The notes under the pieces are model-generated. The model was not told the origin of the DNA. It saw only the letters and a list, made by a program, of their open reading frames with translations, and did not search any database. From positions 1-64,000 of the forward strand of contig NZ_VSRY01000138.1 of the NCBI RefSeq assembly GCF_008271805.1: a stretch of DNA of 64,000 bases, written 5' to 3'. This document shows positions 8,298 to 17,773 of this stretch, piece after piece. The position numbers and the translations under genes were made by a program. Each line of letters starts with the position of its first letter. The stretch's first letter is position 1. The DNA comes from Streptomyces sp. TRM49041 (GTDB taxonomy: Bacteria; Actinomycetota; Actinomycetes; Streptomycetales; Streptomycetaceae).

Positions 8298-8630
8298 CTA
8301 CGGCAGGAGCAGCCAGTCGGCGGCGAGGGCGGCGAGCAGTCCGCCGCCGAGGAGCCAGGTGCCCAGGCGGGTGCGTCCGTGGCGGCTGAGCTCGATGACG
8401 ACACCGCAGAGGATCATGGCCAGGCCGTACACGCCGACCACGAGGACGGACGTACGGCTGGCCAGGCGGAGTGCCAGGACCACCGCGAGGGTGACCAGGA
8501 GAACGGTGGCGACGGCGACCCGGAGTCGCCGAGCCTGCCGGGGAGTGAGCCCGTCGCGGGCCTCTGCCTCGGGGGCTTCCGGGTTGATCGGGGGGGCCGG
8601 GGTGTCGTGGTCCTGGTCCGCTGTGGTCAT
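8298..8630 (-). CDS. Small membrane protein of unknown function
   Basis: From the ATG at 8630 the product has 110 residues: an acidic, Pro-rich N-terminus (MTTADQDHDTPAPPINPEAP), a basic stretch, and three hydrophobic segments at about residues 42-60, 64-80 and 92-108. The frame upstream of this ATG runs across the TetR gene and has no support. It is divergent from the TetR gene, with 63 bp between the start codons, so the regulator could control both. No named family is recognised. Confidence 0.7.
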   Translation of the reverse strand: MTTADQDHDTPAPPINPEAPEAEARDGLTPRQARRLRVAVATVLLVTLAVVLALRLASRTSVLVVGVYGLAMILCGVVIELSRHGRTRLGTWLLGGGLLAALAADWLLLP

Positions 8631-8681
8631 GACCGGGAGCGTAACCGACCGCGCGGCCGCCGCCGTTCGAAGGTCGCCGGT

Positions 8682-8687
8682 TAGGCT
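8682..8687 (+). promoter_or_regulatory. Leaderless-type -10 box of the TetR gene
   Basis: TAGGCT ends 6 nt before the ATG at 8694. This matches the Streptomyces -10 pattern and the spacing expected for transcription starting at the A of the start codon. No ribosome-binding site is present between them. Confidence 0.5.
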
Positions 8688-8693
8688 GTTCGC

Positions 8694-9422
8694 ATGACGA
8701 CCGGGGTGCGCAGACGGATGGGCGTCGAGGAGCGCAAGCAGCAGTTGATCGGGGTCGCGCTGGAGTTGTTCAGCCACCGCTCCCCCGAAGAGGTGTCGAT
8801 CGACGAGATCGCCGCCGCGGCGGGCATCTCCCGGCCGCTCGTCTACCACTACTTCCCCGGCAAGCAGAGCCTGTACGAGGCCGCCCTGCGGCGCGCTGCG
8901 GACGAGCTGGCGACCCGGTTCGTGGAGCCGCGCGAGGGACCGCTGGGCGCGCGGCTGCTGCGCGTGATGGGGCGGTTCTTCGACTTCGTCGAGGAGCACG
9001 GGCCCGGTTTCTCGGCGCTGATGCGCGGCGGTCCGGCCGTGGGGTCCTCGACGGCGCACGCGATGATCGACGGCGTACGGCAGGCCGCGTACGAGCAGAT
9101 CATCGACCACCTCGGGGTGCGGAAGCCGCCGCCCGCCCGGCTGAACCTGGTCGTGCGGTCCTGGGTGGCGCTGGCCGAGTCCACGGCGCTGATCTGGCTG
9201 GACGGGCGCCGCATCCCGCGTGGCGAGCTGGAGTCGCAGCTCGTGCACGACTTCGCGGCGCTGGCGGCGGTGAGCGCCGCGTACGACGACGAGATGGCCG
9301 GCATCGTGGTCGGCATGCTCGCGGACGAGCCCGCCGACGGGCCGTTCGGCGACCTCGTCGGGCGGATCAGGACGCTGGTGGCGGCGGTGCCCGCCGCCGA
9401 GCCGGCTCAGGCCTTGCGGTAG
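8694..9422 (+). CDS. TetR/AcrR-family transcriptional regulator
   Basis: The protein has 242 residues. A TetR helix-turn-helix occupies about residues 14-60 (KQQLIGVALELF, then SIDEIAAAAGISRPLVYHYF and PGKQSLYEAAL), and a ligand-binding domain forms the rest, ending in an Ala-rich tail. It is likely to repress its own promoter and possibly the divergent small membrane protein gene. The ligand is unknown. The last 16 bp overlap the end of the convergent tautomerase-like gene. Confidence 0.9.
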   Translation: MTTGVRRRMGVEERKQQLIGVALELFSHRSPEEVSIDEIAAAAGISRPLVYHYFPGKQSLYEAALRRAADELATRFVEPREGPLGARLLRVMGRFFDFVEEHGPGFSALMRGGPAVGSSTAHAMIDGVRQAAYEQIIDHLGVRKPPPARLNLVVRSWVALAESTALIWLDGRRIPRGELESQLVHDFAALAAVSAAYDDEMAGIVVGMLADEPADGPFGDLVGRIRTLVAAVPAAEPAQALR

Positions 9423-9757
9423 GACGCGTCGAGGTCCCGTACCTCCGCGGAGATGTGCACGGTGAGCCCGTCGACGGGCTTCAGGAAGTCCCGTACGAGC
9501 GCTGCCGCCGCCTCACCGAGGCGCCCCTTGGCCTCGTCGGTGCGGCCGGCGAGCAGGGCGATCTCCACATGGACGACGGCGTCCCGGCCCGTACCGGCGC
9601 CGACCGTGAAGTCGTCGACCCGGCGGGTGCGGGTCTTGCACGCCTCGGTGGCGGCGGCGACGGTCTCGACGACCACCGGGTGCAGGGCCTTGGCGTAGCC
9701 CTGCCGGTCGAAGGCGTTGTCGAGGGTGGCGGAGTAGTCGACGGTGATCTGCGGCAT
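9407..9757 (-). CDS. 5-carboxymethyl-2-hydroxymuconate isomerase-like (tautomerase superfamily)
   Basis: From the ATG at 9757 the protein has 116 residues and begins MPQITVDYSATLDNAFDR. Pro2 would become the N-terminal catalytic proline after Met removal, the hallmark of the tautomerase superfamily, and the length fits the CHMI family. The ATG gives exactly this Pro-first N-terminus, which decides the start; the upstream frame adds an unlikely extension. There are no aromatic-degradation neighbours, so a true role in homoprotocatechuate breakdown is doubtful, and a general tautomerase is just as possible. It is convergent with the TetR gene and overlaps it by 16 bp. Confidence 0.8.
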   Translation of the reverse strand: MPQITVDYSATLDNAFDRQGYAKALHPVVVETVAAATEACKTRTRRVDDFTVGAGTGRDAVVHVEIALLAGRTDEAKGRLGEAAAALVRDFLKPVDGLTVHISAEVRDLDASYRKA

Positions 9758-9824
9758 GCCCCTACCTTCGCCCGGCCCGTGGCATCGCACAAGCGGCGAC
9801 CGGATACCGAAACGGGACGGCACG

Positions 9825-9854
9825 GCGCCCCGCTCCGGACGGGGAGCGGGGCGC
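9825..9854 (-). terminator. Strong hairpin downstream of the amylase-pullulanase gene
   Basis: This is a perfect 12-bp inverted repeat, GCGCCCCGCTCC and GGAGCGGGGCGC, with a 6-nt loop. Read on the minus strand it lies 115-145 nt past the pullulanase stop codon, after a block of 14-bp repeats. It is the likely terminator of that gene and insulates the tautomerase gene beyond it. Confidence 0.7.
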
Positions 9855-9866
9855 TGTGGTGTGTTC

Positions 9867-9950
9867 GGTGCGTGGTGCTCGGTGCGTGGTGCTCGGTGCG
9901 TGGTGCTCGGTGCGTGGTGCTCGGTGCGTGGTGCTCGGTGCGTGGTGCCT
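9867..9950. repeat. 14-bp tandem repeat, six copies
   Basis: GGTGCGTGGTGCTC is repeated five times exactly from 9867 to 9936, and a sixth copy differs near its end. The array lies between the pullulanase stop codon (9969, minus strand) and its terminator hairpin, so it should be transcribed into the 3' untranslated region. There are no spacers, so it is not CRISPR. Confidence 0.9.
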
Positions 9951-9968
9951 GGGTGCCGGCGCGGGGCG

Positions 9969-12900
9969 TCAGCGGGTGGTGAAGACCGCCACCGTGCGGG
10001 CCGGGACCGTGAAGGTGCCCGAGGCCGCCTCGTACGCGGACGACTTCACCGTGGTGTCCGCCCCTCCCGCCTGGACCGGGTGCAGGGCGTAGCCCTTGCC
10101 GGAGAGGGCGGGGACGGTCTGCTCCTGCCGCTCGGGGGTGGCGTTGAAGACCACGACCAGGTCACCGAGGCGCATGGTGATCACACCGGCTGTCTCGTCC
10201 TTCCCGGACAGCGGGAAGGAGAGGGCCGACTGGACCTGGTCCGCCGTGGACAGGCTGAAGGACTTCTCCGTCGTACGGATCTTCAGCAGGTCCCGGTACG
10301 CGGCGGACGCGCCGTCGATCTGCGGGCAGCCGACCGTCAGCGACGGGTTCGACAACAGCGGCTTTGCGTAGGACCACTTGTCCTGGTTGTCGGCGGCGGG
10401 CGGCAGGCCGCGCCCGAAGCCGTTGCCGAGGCGGCAGTCCCAGTGGATCGGGTTGAACCAGTCGCCGCTGTCGTAGGAGTTGCGGTCCAGGGACTTGGAG
10501 CGCAGCAGGTCCGAGCCGGCCTGCGACAGGGCGGGGCCCTGCGAGAGCGCGGCGGTCGCCATGGCGAGCACCTGCATCCTGGCCCGGTCGCCGGGGGACG
10601 TGCCGGCCGGGAGCTTGAAGGCCAGCGTGTCGTACAGGGTCTCGTTGTCGTGGGCGTCGGCGTAGGCGAGGGCCTCCCCGGGGGCCGCCGCGTACCCGGC
10701 GGGCTGGCCGTTGTAGTCGACGTCGGCGCCCTTGACCCGCTTGCCGGACGTGTCCGTGAACGTGAAGCCGGACAGGTTGCCGGAGAGGCCGACCTTGATC
10801 AGGTCCTGGTAGTGCAGCAGACGGGCCTTCTGCTCGGCCGGGGTGCCGTTGGCGGCCGAGCCGTTGGGCTCGGTGTACAGGCCGGAGGCGAAGCCCTGGA
10901 CGCCGGGGTCGGTGTCGAAGGGGCCGCCGCCGCGCACCGCGTCACGGGCCCGGTCGGAGAACGTCGCGATGCCGGTGCCGGCCATGTTCTTCTGCGTGGC
11001 CTGGACGAACCGTGCGTCGTCGGCGACCTCGCCGAAGTTCCAGCCCTCCCCGTACAGGATGATCTTCTTGCCGTCGACGCCGTCCTTCTCGAGGGTGAGG
11101 GAGTCGAGCGCCTTGCGGACGGCGAGGATGTTGTCCTTGGGGTGGTGGCCCATCAGGTCGAACCGGAAGCCGTCGACCTTGTAGTCCCTGGCCCAGGTGA
11201 CGATCGAGTCCACGACGAGCTTGCCCATCATGGTGTTCTCGGGCGCGGTGTTGGCGCAGCAGGTGGAGGTGGCCACGGAGCCGTCGTCGAGGAGTCGCTG
11301 GTAGTAGCCGGGCACGATCCGGTCGAGTACCGACTTGTCGTCCTGGCCGCCGGCCACGGTGTGGTTGTAGACCACGTCCATGACGGTGCGCAGTCCGGCG
11401 CCGTTGAGGGACTGGACCATCTGCCGGAACTCGACCGTGCGGCGGGTGCCTTCGGGGTCGGAGGCGTACGAGCCCTCCGGCACGGTGTAGTGCAGCGGGT
11501 CGTAGCCCCAGTTGAAGGCGTCCTTCCCGGCCGCCTCGGCGACGCACTTCTGCTGCGCGTCGGAGTCGGGGGCGTAGGACTTCAGGTCGCAGTCGGGGGC
11601 GGTCTGGTCGGACTTCTTCTCGGGGATGGTGCCGATGTCGAAGGCCGGGAGCAGGTGCACATACGAGGTGCCGTTCCGCCCGAGCGACGTGAGGTGCTTC
11701 ATGCCGTCCGACTCGCGGTCGGTGAAGGCGAGGTAGCCGCCCGGGTGCTTCGAGGTCGGGTCGGCGATCGAGAAGTCGCGGACGTGCAGCTCCTGGATCT
11801 GCGCGTCGCGCAGCGGGACGGCGGCCGGCTTCTTCAGTGTGGACCAGCCCTTGGGGGCGAGCTTCGGGTCGGTGAGGTCGACGACGAGGCTGCGGGCCGA
11901 GTCGGTGGTGAGGGCGGTGGAGTACGGGTCGGTGACCTTGTTGGTGACGACCTTCCCGACCGTGGGGGCCCAGACCTTCACGATGTAACGGTAGGGCTTG
12001 CCGGTCCACTTCTTGCTGCCCTTGACCGACCATACGCCGGTGGCGGCGTCGCGCTTCATACGGACGGGGCGGCCGTCGAGTTCGAGGGCCACGGACTTGG
12101 CGGTGGGCGCCCACACGGAGAGGGTGGGGGTGCCCTTGCGGAAGACCGGGCCGAGGGCCTTGGTCCTGGCCTTCTCGCCGTACAGGTCGTCGAGGACGCC
12201 CGCGATCTGCACGCCGGTCGCGGTGAGCAGGGCGCCGTTGGCGGCCCGCTGGGTGGCGACGAGCTGGCCGCGCAGGGCGGTGCGGACGCGGTCGCGGTCA
12301 CGCGGGTCGACCGAGTACGCGGTGTACGCGGCCAGATGCGGGAACTTCCGCTTCTGCGCGTCGGTCAGCGCCGTCTTGTTCAGGCGGAGCCAGTGCGCGC
12401 GGTCCTCGCCGGTGAGGGCGCCGCCCTCGACGGCGAGTGACCCGGTGGGCGAGTACACGAGCTGGCTGGACGCGGCGGTGCCGGAGGCGTTCCAGGCGAC
12501 CGTCGTGCCGTCGATCCAGACGGCGGTGGACTTGGCGAGGTCCAGGGCCGCGCCGCCGCCCTTGGGCTGCGGGAGCAGGTACTTCTCCTGGCCGTTCAGC
12601 AGCCACACCTCGTGGCCGAGCGCGGCCAGGTCGAGGGACTGGTCGGCGGGCAGGTCCTTCTCGTCGCCCTTGTGGAGGATGTAGCTGAGGGACGTGGCGC
12701 CCTCGGCGAGCGGCACCTCGTAGACCGCGCCGTAGGCGTCGGTACGGACCGGGGTGAGCGGCTTGGACCAGTCCGTGGGCTGTGCGGCGCCCGCCCAGAC
12801 GTGCAGGCCCCAGCCGTCGTAGTTCCCGTCGGCGCGCTTGTAGTGCAGTACGGCCTTGGTGGTGTCCTGCGGCGGGTAGGCACCGTCGGGCGCCTGGTTC

Positions 12901-15395
12901 AGGGCCTCTTCCCTGCCCTGTTCGACCCACACCTCACCGGTCTTGGACAGGTCGATGGTGCGGTCGGCGGCGACGTCCTTGTTGCCGTCCTTGTCGATGA
13001 CGAGGTAGCCGACACTGGAGGCGCCGGGCTTCAGCTTGACGTACGCGAAGGCGCCGTAGGCGTCGCGGCCGGTGAAGGCGTGCCCCTGGGGCCACTCGGT
13101 GGCCTCGCCGTCGGCGATGTCGCCCCAGGCGTAGAGACGCCAGTCGCTGTAGTCGCCGTCGGGGCGCTTGTAGTGGACGATCGCGTAGTCCCGCTGGGTC
13201 GCGGTCGGGACCTCGGGGGCCGGGGCCCGGCCCGCGGTGGTGGTGGCGAGGTCGCTCGCGGTGCGGCCCCTCGTGTCGACGGCCACGGCCTTGTAGCGGA
13301 CCGGGGTGCCGGACGGGACGGTGATCTTGTGGTTCACCTTGTACGGGGCGTGGTCGGCCGAGCCGAGGACCTGCCACTTGCCGTTGCCCTGCTGGGCGGC
13401 GAAGACGACCCGGTTCAGCTGTCCGCCGTCGACGTCCGCGGTGACCTCGACGGTGCCGGTGGCGCCAGCGGCGGGGGCCTTCAGATCGATGGTGGGCGCG
13501 GCGGCGGGGGCGGCGAGCGGCCCGTCGGCCTTGAGCACGACGGAGGACAGCGCGGGGACGGTGACGTCGATCTTCCTGTCGTCGCCGCTGCCGACCGTTC
13601 CGCTGCCGCCGTAGATCGTACGGAAGGCGGTGCCGGCCGACTCCGTGGTCAGCTCGACGGTCTTCGCCTCGGTGGCGTTGTTGACGGCGACGACGTACTC
13701 GGTCCGCGCGCTCGCGTCGATGCGGGAGAACGCGTACACGCCCGCGCCGTCGGCCGCGTACCGCTCGATCTGGACGCCGTCCGCGAGACCCGGGTGTGCC
13801 TTGCGGAGCCCGGCGAGCGCGGCGATCTTCCGGTACAGCGGGTGGGTGGTGTCGTACGCGTCGTCGGCGTGGGTGCGGTCCGTGCCGAGCTGGTCGTCGT
13901 CGAGGTAGTCGGGGGTCTGCGACGCGAAGAGGGTCTGGCGCGCGTCCTTGTCGCCCCCGGGGCCGGTGAAGCCCTGCTCGTCGCCGTAGTAGACGACGGG
14001 GTTGCCGCGGCTGAGGAACATCAGCTCGTTGGCGAGGCCGTACCGCTTGACGAGTTCGGCGTCGCTCGCCTTGGCGTTGTCCTGCTTGAGGAATGTGCCG
14101 AAGCGGCCCATGTCGTGGTTGCCGAGGAAGTTGACCGATTCGTAGGCGTTGGCCTTGTCGGTCGCGTACTTGTAGTCGTCGGCGAAGAGCCCCTTCAGCC
14201 TGGCCGCCGAGCCGCCCTGGGAGGCGAAGCCGCGGGCCGCGTCCTGGAAGGGGAAGTCGAGGGTGGCGTCGAGGCGGCCCTCTCGGACGTAGTGGGAGGT
14301 GATGGACGTGTCCGCGGAGTAGACCTCGCCGAACATGAAGAAGTCGGGGCGGCCGCGCTTCTTCGCGTAGGCGTCGAGGGCCGTGGCCCACTGGGTCCAG
14401 AACTCGGTGTTGACGTGCTTGACGGTGTCGATGCGGAATCCGTCGATGCCGAAGTCGCGCACCCACCGCTGGTAGATCCTCGTCATCCCCTCGACGACCT
14501 CGGGACGCTCGGTCCACAGGTCGTCGAGGCCGACGAAGTCGCCGTGCGTGGAGGACTCGCCGGCGAAGGTGGAGTCGCCCCGGTTGTGGTACATCGACGG
14601 GTCGTTCAGCCAGGCCGGGACCTTGAGGTCCTTCTTGCCTTCGGGGACGACGGGTGTGCGCGGGAACGAGTCGAGGTCGGTCCTCGGGAAGCGGCGTGTG
14701 CCGTCGGCGTAGTCGGCGTCGTCGAAGGGCCTGCCGTCCTTGGTCAGGTAGGGGAAGGCGCCCTTGGAGAGGTAGTCGTAGGACTTCTCCTTGTAGTCGA
14801 CGACGTCGGCGGTGTGGTTGGTGATGACGTCGAAGAAGACCTTCATACCCTTGGCGTGGGCCCGGTCGATGAGCTTCTTGAGGTCGTCGTTGGTGCCGAA
14901 GTGCGGGTCGACCTGGGTGAAGTCGGTGATCCAGTAGCCGTGGTAGCCGGCCGAGGCGTTGTCGCCCTCGCCCTGCACGGGCTGGTTCTTGAAGATCGGT
15001 GCGAGCCAGATGGCGGTTGTGCCGAGGCCCTTGATGTAGTCGAGCCGCTCGGTGAGGCCCTTGAGGTCCCCGCCCTGGTAGAAGCCCTTGTCGGTGGGGT
15101 CGTAGCCGTGTGCGAGGCGGGTGCCGGTCAGTCCGCCGCGGTCGTTGCCCTTGTCGCCGTTGGCGAACCGGTCGGGCAGGACGAAGTAGAACTGCTCGCG
15201 CGTCAGGTCGTGCCGGGCGGGCTCGGCGGCCAGCTGCCGGTCGGACGGGGGCGCGGGCGGCCTGGGCGCGGCGTTCGCCGCGACGACGACGGCCGGGGCG
15301 ACGAGCGCGGTGGCCGTGGCCGCGGCGAGGGCGGCGGCCGATCTGCGCGTCAGGCGTCGCCGCCGGTGGCGCGGGGCGAGGCGGGGACGTATCAA
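9969..15395 (-). CDS. Secreted two-headed alpha-amylase/pullulanase
   Basis: This 1808-residue extracellular starch-debranching enzyme starts at TTG (15395) with GAGGAG 8 nt upstream. A twin-Arg-containing signal peptide (residues 1-44) precedes a first GH13 domain with catalytic motifs GFRIDTVKH (about 318), MFGEVYS (about 356) and GNHDMGRF (about 428). Next come a beta domain, two CBM41-type starch-binding repeats from about 735 to 940 (both with VLHYKR/IVHYKR and a conserved W), and a pullulanase N-domain plus CBM48 (to about 1200). A second GH13 domain of pullulanase type has [12 protein letters not shown] (about 1408), YGEGWNFG (about 1448) and AHDNETLYD (about 1581). Both catalytic triads look intact, so it should cut alpha-1,4 and alpha-1,6 bonds. 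I see no CTTGC/GCAAG operator in front of it. Confidence 0.93.
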   Translation of the reverse strand: MIRPRLAPRHRRRRLTRRSAAALAAATATALVAPAVVVAANAAPRPPAPPSDRQLAAEPARHDLTREQFYFVLPDRFANGDKGNDRGGLTGTRLAHGYDPTDKGFYQGGDLKGLTERLDYIKGLGTTAIWLAPIFKNQPVQGEGDNASAGYHGYWITDFTQVDPHFGTNDDLKKLIDRAHAKGMKVFFDVITNHTADVVDYKEKSYDYLSKGAFPYLTKDGRPFDDADYADGTRRFPRTDLDSFPRTPVVPEGKKDLKVPAWLNDPSMYHNRGDSTFAGESSTHGDFVGLDDLWTERPEVVEGMTRIYQRWVRDFGIDGFRIDTVKHVNTEFWTQWATALDAYAKKRGRPDFFMFGEVYSADTSITSHYVREGRLDATLDFPFQDAARGFASQGGSAARLKGLFADDYKYATDKANAYESVNFLGNHDMGRFGTFLKQDNAKASDAELVKRYGLANELMFLSRGNPVVYYGDEQGFTGPGGDKDARQTLFASQTPDYLDDDQLGTDRTHADDAYDTTHPLYRKIAALAGLRKAHPGLADGVQIERYAADGAGVYAFSRIDASARTEYVVAVNNATEAKTVELTTESAGTAFRTIYGGSGTVGSGDDRKIDVTVPALSSVVLKADGPLAAPAAAPTIDLKAPAAGATGTVEVTADVDGGQLNRVVFAAQQGNGKWQVLGSADHAPYKVNHKITVPSGTPVRYKAVAVDTRGRTASDLATTTAGRAPAPEVPTATQRDYAIVHYKRPDGDYSDWRLYAWGDIADGEATEWPQGHAFTGRDAYGAFAYVKLKPGASSVGYLVIDKDGNKDVAADRTIDLSKTGEVWVEQGREEALNQAPDGAYPPQDTTKAVLHYKRADGNYDGWGLHVWAGAAQPTDWSKPLTPVRTDAYGAVYEVPLAEGATSLSYILHKGDEKDLPADQSLDLAALGHEVWLLNGQEKYLLPQPKGGGAALDLAKSTAVWIDGTTVAWNASGTAASSQLVYSPTGSLAVEGGALTGEDRAHWLRLNKTALTDAQKRKFPHLAAYTAYSVDPRDRDRVRTALRGQLVATQRAANGALLTATGVQIAGVLDDLYGEKARTKALGPVFRKGTPTLSVWAPTAKSVALELDGRPVRMKRDAATGVWSVKGSKKWTGKPYRYIVKVWAPTVGKVVTNKVTDPYSTALTTDSARSLVVDLTDPKLAPKGWSTLKKPAAVPLRDAQIQELHVRDFSIADPTSKHPGGYLAFTDRESDGMKHLTSLGRNGTSYVHLLPAFDIGTIPEKKSDQTAPDCDLKSYAPDSDAQQKCVAEAAGKDAFNWGYDPLHYTVPEGSYASDPEGTRRTVEFRQMVQSLNGAGLRTVMDVVYNHTVAGGQDDKSVLDRIVPGYYQRLLDDGSVATSTCCANTAPENTMMGKLVVDSIVTWARDYKVDGFRFDLMGHHPKDNILAVRKALDSLTLEKDGVDGKKIILYGEGWNFGEVADDARFVQATQKNMAGTGIATFSDRARDAVRGGGPFDTDPGVQGFASGLYTEPNGSAANGTPAEQKARLLHYQDLIKVGLSGNLSGFTFTDTSGKRVKGADVDYNGQPAGYAAAPGEALAYADAHDNETLYDTLAFKLPAGTSPGDRARMQVLAMATAALSQGPALSQAGSDLLRSKSLDRNSYDSGDWFNPIHWDCRLGNGFGRGLPPAADNQDKWSYAKPLLSNPSLTVGCPQIDGASAAYRDLLKIRTTEKSFSLSTADQVQSALSFPLSGKDETAGVITMRLGDLVVVFNATPERQEQTVPALSGKGYALHPVQAGGADTTVKSSAYEAASGTFTVPARTVAVFTTR

Positions 15396-15456
15396 GGCGG
15401 TTTCTCCTCGGTGAGGGTTCTACGAGGGTCTGAGAAGGGTCGTACGGGAAAGTGGC

Positions 15457-15482
15457 CCCCGCACCCGGTGGCGGGTGCGGGG
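15457..15482 (-). terminator. Hairpin downstream of the alpha-amylase gene
   Basis: A perfect 10-bp inverted repeat (CCCCGCACCC/GGGTGCGGGG) with a 6-nt loop starts 16 nt after the amylase stop codon on the minus strand. It separates the amylase from the pullulanase gene, although the 103-bp gap must also hold any pullulanase promoter. Confidence 0.6.
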
Positions 15483-15498
15483 CCCGGCGGGACGGGGG

Positions 15499-17202
15499 TC
15501 AGTTGCGCCAGGTGTCGTTGAGCGTGACCGTGCCGGAGGACGGGACGGTGGTGACGCGGTTGGCGCCGCTCTCCCAGGTGACGTTTCCGGCCTCGTCCTT
15601 GCGGATGTACTTGTATTCGAAGGTCGTGCCCGCAGGGAGTTCCGCGTCCAGCTTCCAGACGGGGTACGCGGCCGGGTCGAGCTTGAGCGCGCTGCCGGTG
15701 TTCCAGTTGCCGAGCTCGGACCGGTTGCCGGTGACGTAGATGTTCTCGCCCCAGCGGGTGGTGGCCTCGACGTTGAAGGAGGCGCCGGCGGTGCTGCTGG
15801 GCGGCGGCGGGTTGGTGGTGCCGCAGTCCTTGGCACCGACGTGCAGGGCGAGGGCGGTGTCGGCACCGAGGGCGGCGGTGAACCGCCCGGCGGAGTCGAC
15901 GGTGACGGAGTCGCCGCTCTGCACGTCGCAGTAGGTACCGGCGGCCAGCGAGGTCTGGAAGGACTGGCTGATGGTCCCGCCCTCGTGGTTGATGGCGACG
16001 AAGGCCTTGTCACCGCGCCCGAAGGCGATGGCGTTGTTGCCGTTGTCCCACCAGTCCGTGACGCCCTGCCCGCGGGCCACGTTCCGCAGGGCGACCATGG
16101 ACTTGATCTCGCGCCAGTCGTGCTGGCACTTCCAGCCGTCGGTGTAGCAGGCGTTCACGTGTCCGCCGTTGGGCGGCCCGGCGTCCTTGTCGGACCACTC
16201 GTAGCCGGAGTGGACGTCCGGCGACCCGTAGGGCCACGCCAGCATGAACACACTGGCGAGTGTGTACGAGGCCCCGTTCTTGTAGTTGAGGGTGTCGCCG
16301 ACGCGCTCGGTGTCGTGGTTGTCGACGAAGACACCGGACCGGCCGGAGGACATGAAGCCCCAGCCCTCACCGAAGTTCTGCAGGTGGGCGAGCTTGTCGC
16401 CCCCGGCGAAGGCCTGCTTGAGCCCCCGGGCGTACCGGAACTCCTGCACGTCGCCGTTGCCGAGGTACTCGCCCGGGTCGACGGCCTCCCCGGCCCCGTG
16501 GATGGCCTCCTGCTTCCAGTAGACGTCGGGGTCGGTCAGCCTGCCCTTGATGGCGGCGAGGTCATCGGCGGGCATGTGCTTGGCCGCGTCGATGCGGAAG
16601 CCGTCGACTCCGAGCGACAGCAGGTCGTTCATGTAGGCGGCGATGCGCTGCCGGGGCCAGTCCTCCTGGGTGTCCAGGTCGGCGAGCCCGACGAGCTCGC
16701 ACTGCTGGACGTTCCAGCGGTCCTGGTAGTTGTTCACCTCGGTGGTGCAGTTGTCGAAGTCGCCGGAGGAGTAGACGCCGGGGTAGTCGTGTTTGGTGTA
16801 CGACGACCCACCGGTCCCGACACCGTCACCGGCGGCCATGTGGTTGATGACGGTGTCGGCGACGACCTTGACGCCTGCCGCGTGACAGGTGTCGATCATG
16901 TTCTTGAAGGCGGTGCGGTCGCCGAGACGTCCGGCGATCCGGTAGCTGACGGGCTGGTACGAGGTCCACCACTGGGAGCCCTGTATGTGCTCCTGGGGCG
17001 GCGAGACCTGCACGTAGCCGTACCCGGCGGGCCCGATCGTGTCGGTGCACGCCTTCGCCACCGAGTCGAATTTCCACTCGAACATCACGGCGGTGACGTC
17101 CTTGTCGCCGGGCGCGGCGGCCTGGGCCTGACTGGGCGCCGTGACGCCGGCTGCGGCTCCCGCCACAAGGGCGAGCGCGGCGGCCACGGTTCTTCTGGCC
17201 AT
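15499..17202 (-). CDS. Secreted alpha-amylase with C-terminal CBM20 starch-binding domain
   Basis: From the ATG at 17202 (AGGAGG 5 nt upstream) the protein has 567 residues. The signal peptide [19 protein letters not shown] ends at an AQA-type cleavage site near residue 29. The GH13 catalytic domain covers about residues 35-395 with [19 protein letters not shown] (nucleophile Asp), EAIHGAGEA (general acid Glu) and [12 protein letters not shown] beta domain follows, then a Pro/Thr-rich linker (NPPPPSST) and a CBM20 at about 470-567 ([19 protein letters not shown]). It is a classic Streptomyces secreted amylase that yields maltose and maltodextrins. The upstream region contains MalR-operator-like repeats, so maltose induction is likely. 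The longer frame to 17364 lacks a signal at its start. Confidence 0.93.
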   Translation of the reverse strand: MARRTVAAALALVAGAAAGVTAPSQAQAAAPGDKDVTAVMFEWKFDSVAKACTDTIGPAGYGYVQVSPPQEHIQGSQWWTSYQPVSYRIAGRLGDRTAFKNMIDTCHAAGVKVVADTVINHMAAGDGVGTGGSSYTKHDYPGVYSSGDFDNCTTEVNNYQDRWNVQQCELVGLADLDTQEDWPRQRIAAYMNDLLSLGVDGFRIDAAKHMPADDLAAIKGRLTDPDVYWKQEAIHGAGEAVDPGEYLGNGDVQEFRYARGLKQAFAGGDKLAHLQNFGEGWGFMSSGRSGVFVDNHDTERVGDTLNYKNGASYTLASVFMLAWPYGSPDVHSGYEWSDKDAGPPNGGHVNACYTDGWKCQHDWREIKSMVALRNVARGQGVTDWWDNGNNAIAFGRGDKAFVAINHEGGTISQSFQTSLAAGTYCDVQSGDSVTVDSAGRFTAALGADTALALHVGAKDCGTTNPPPPSSTAGASFNVEATTRWGENIYVTGNRSELGNWNTGSALKLDPAAYPVWKLDAELPAGTTFEYKYIRKDEAGNVTWESGANRVTTVPSSGTVTLNDTWRN

Positions 17203-17288
17203 GCTTCCTCCTGGGGAAGGGAGGTGCGGATGCGTGGGGGCAGCCTCGTACGGCAACGCGCCATGCCCGCAAGGCCGGTTGAATCTTC

Positions 17289-17308
17289 TTGCTGCAAGAA
17301 AGCAGCAA
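17289..17308 (-). promoter_or_regulatory. Putative MalR operator of the alpha-amylase gene
   Basis: A perfect 7-bp inverted repeat, TTGCTGC-N6-GCAGCAA, lies 87 nt upstream of the amylase start codon. The CTTGC and GCAAG elements in and around it match repeats before malE and the second aglA, and LacI-type MalR/Reg1 control of Streptomyces amylases by such repeats is established. It is the best operator candidate in the 571-bp gap between amylase and the symporter. Confidence 0.6.
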
Positions 17309-17414
17309 CAGTTTTCGGACGTGACCGTACGAGCCCGCTCCCGCAAGGTCAACCCCTGCGACACACTCCACTCACTTCCATGTCACACCCCGGAAATCCA
17401 TGACACTCAGCCAG

Positions 17415-17441
17415 TGCAAGCTCTTTCGCAAGAGATTGCAG
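17415..17441. promoter_or_regulatory. Second cluster of GCAAG/TTGCAG elements
   Basis: Two GCAAG elements 12 bp apart (17416 and 17428) and a TTGCAG at 17436 surround a small palindrome CTCTT-N4-AAGAG (17421-17434). The element spacing recalls the repeats before malE. It lies between the amylase (start 17202) and the symporter (start 17774), so it could act on either. Apart from this and the operator at 17289, the gap shows no gene. Confidence 0.4.
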
Positions 17442-17773
17442 TGATGCTACGTTCAACAAGACTCCGGTCCGGTCGGCCGGGGGTTCCGGCCGGGCGAACC
17501 GCCCACCGCCGTGGACTCCACGCGCCCGGACGGCCGGACCGGTCACCGGACGCCGGGCCGGGGCTCGAGGGAGCCCCCGCCGCACCGTCACTCCTCCGCC
17601 CGGACGCCCCCGTTCGCGCGCGCGCAAAGATTCCGATTCGACAACCGATGAAACAGTCGGTTGCGAACCCCTCGCCCTCGCGCGCCGCGGAGTCCTAAAC
17701 TCCGCCCCTCCGGCTCCAGAATCGCCAATGCGCTTGACATATGGCTGGGTCCGGTGTCGCAGAGGAGTGATAC

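Noticed and set aside
5783-8404. 873-codon minus-strand frame opposite the hydrolase/reductase operon
   Set aside because: This is a shadow frame; the plus-strand genes carry recognised motifs throughout.
9867-9950. 14-bp direct repeats considered as a CRISPR array
   Set aside because: The units are contiguous, without spacers, and too short; there are no cas genes in the window.
9744-12440. 898-codon plus-strand frame beginning in the 14-bp repeats
   Set aside because: Opposite strand of the pullulanase; the repeats produce the artificial start region, and no conserved motif is present.
12612-15521. 969-codon open frame on the plus strand opposite the pullulanase gene
   Set aside because: It is a GC-driven shadow of the amylase-pullulanase gene; its translation is low-complexity V/G/R/L without domains, whereas the minus frame has two full GH13 domains.
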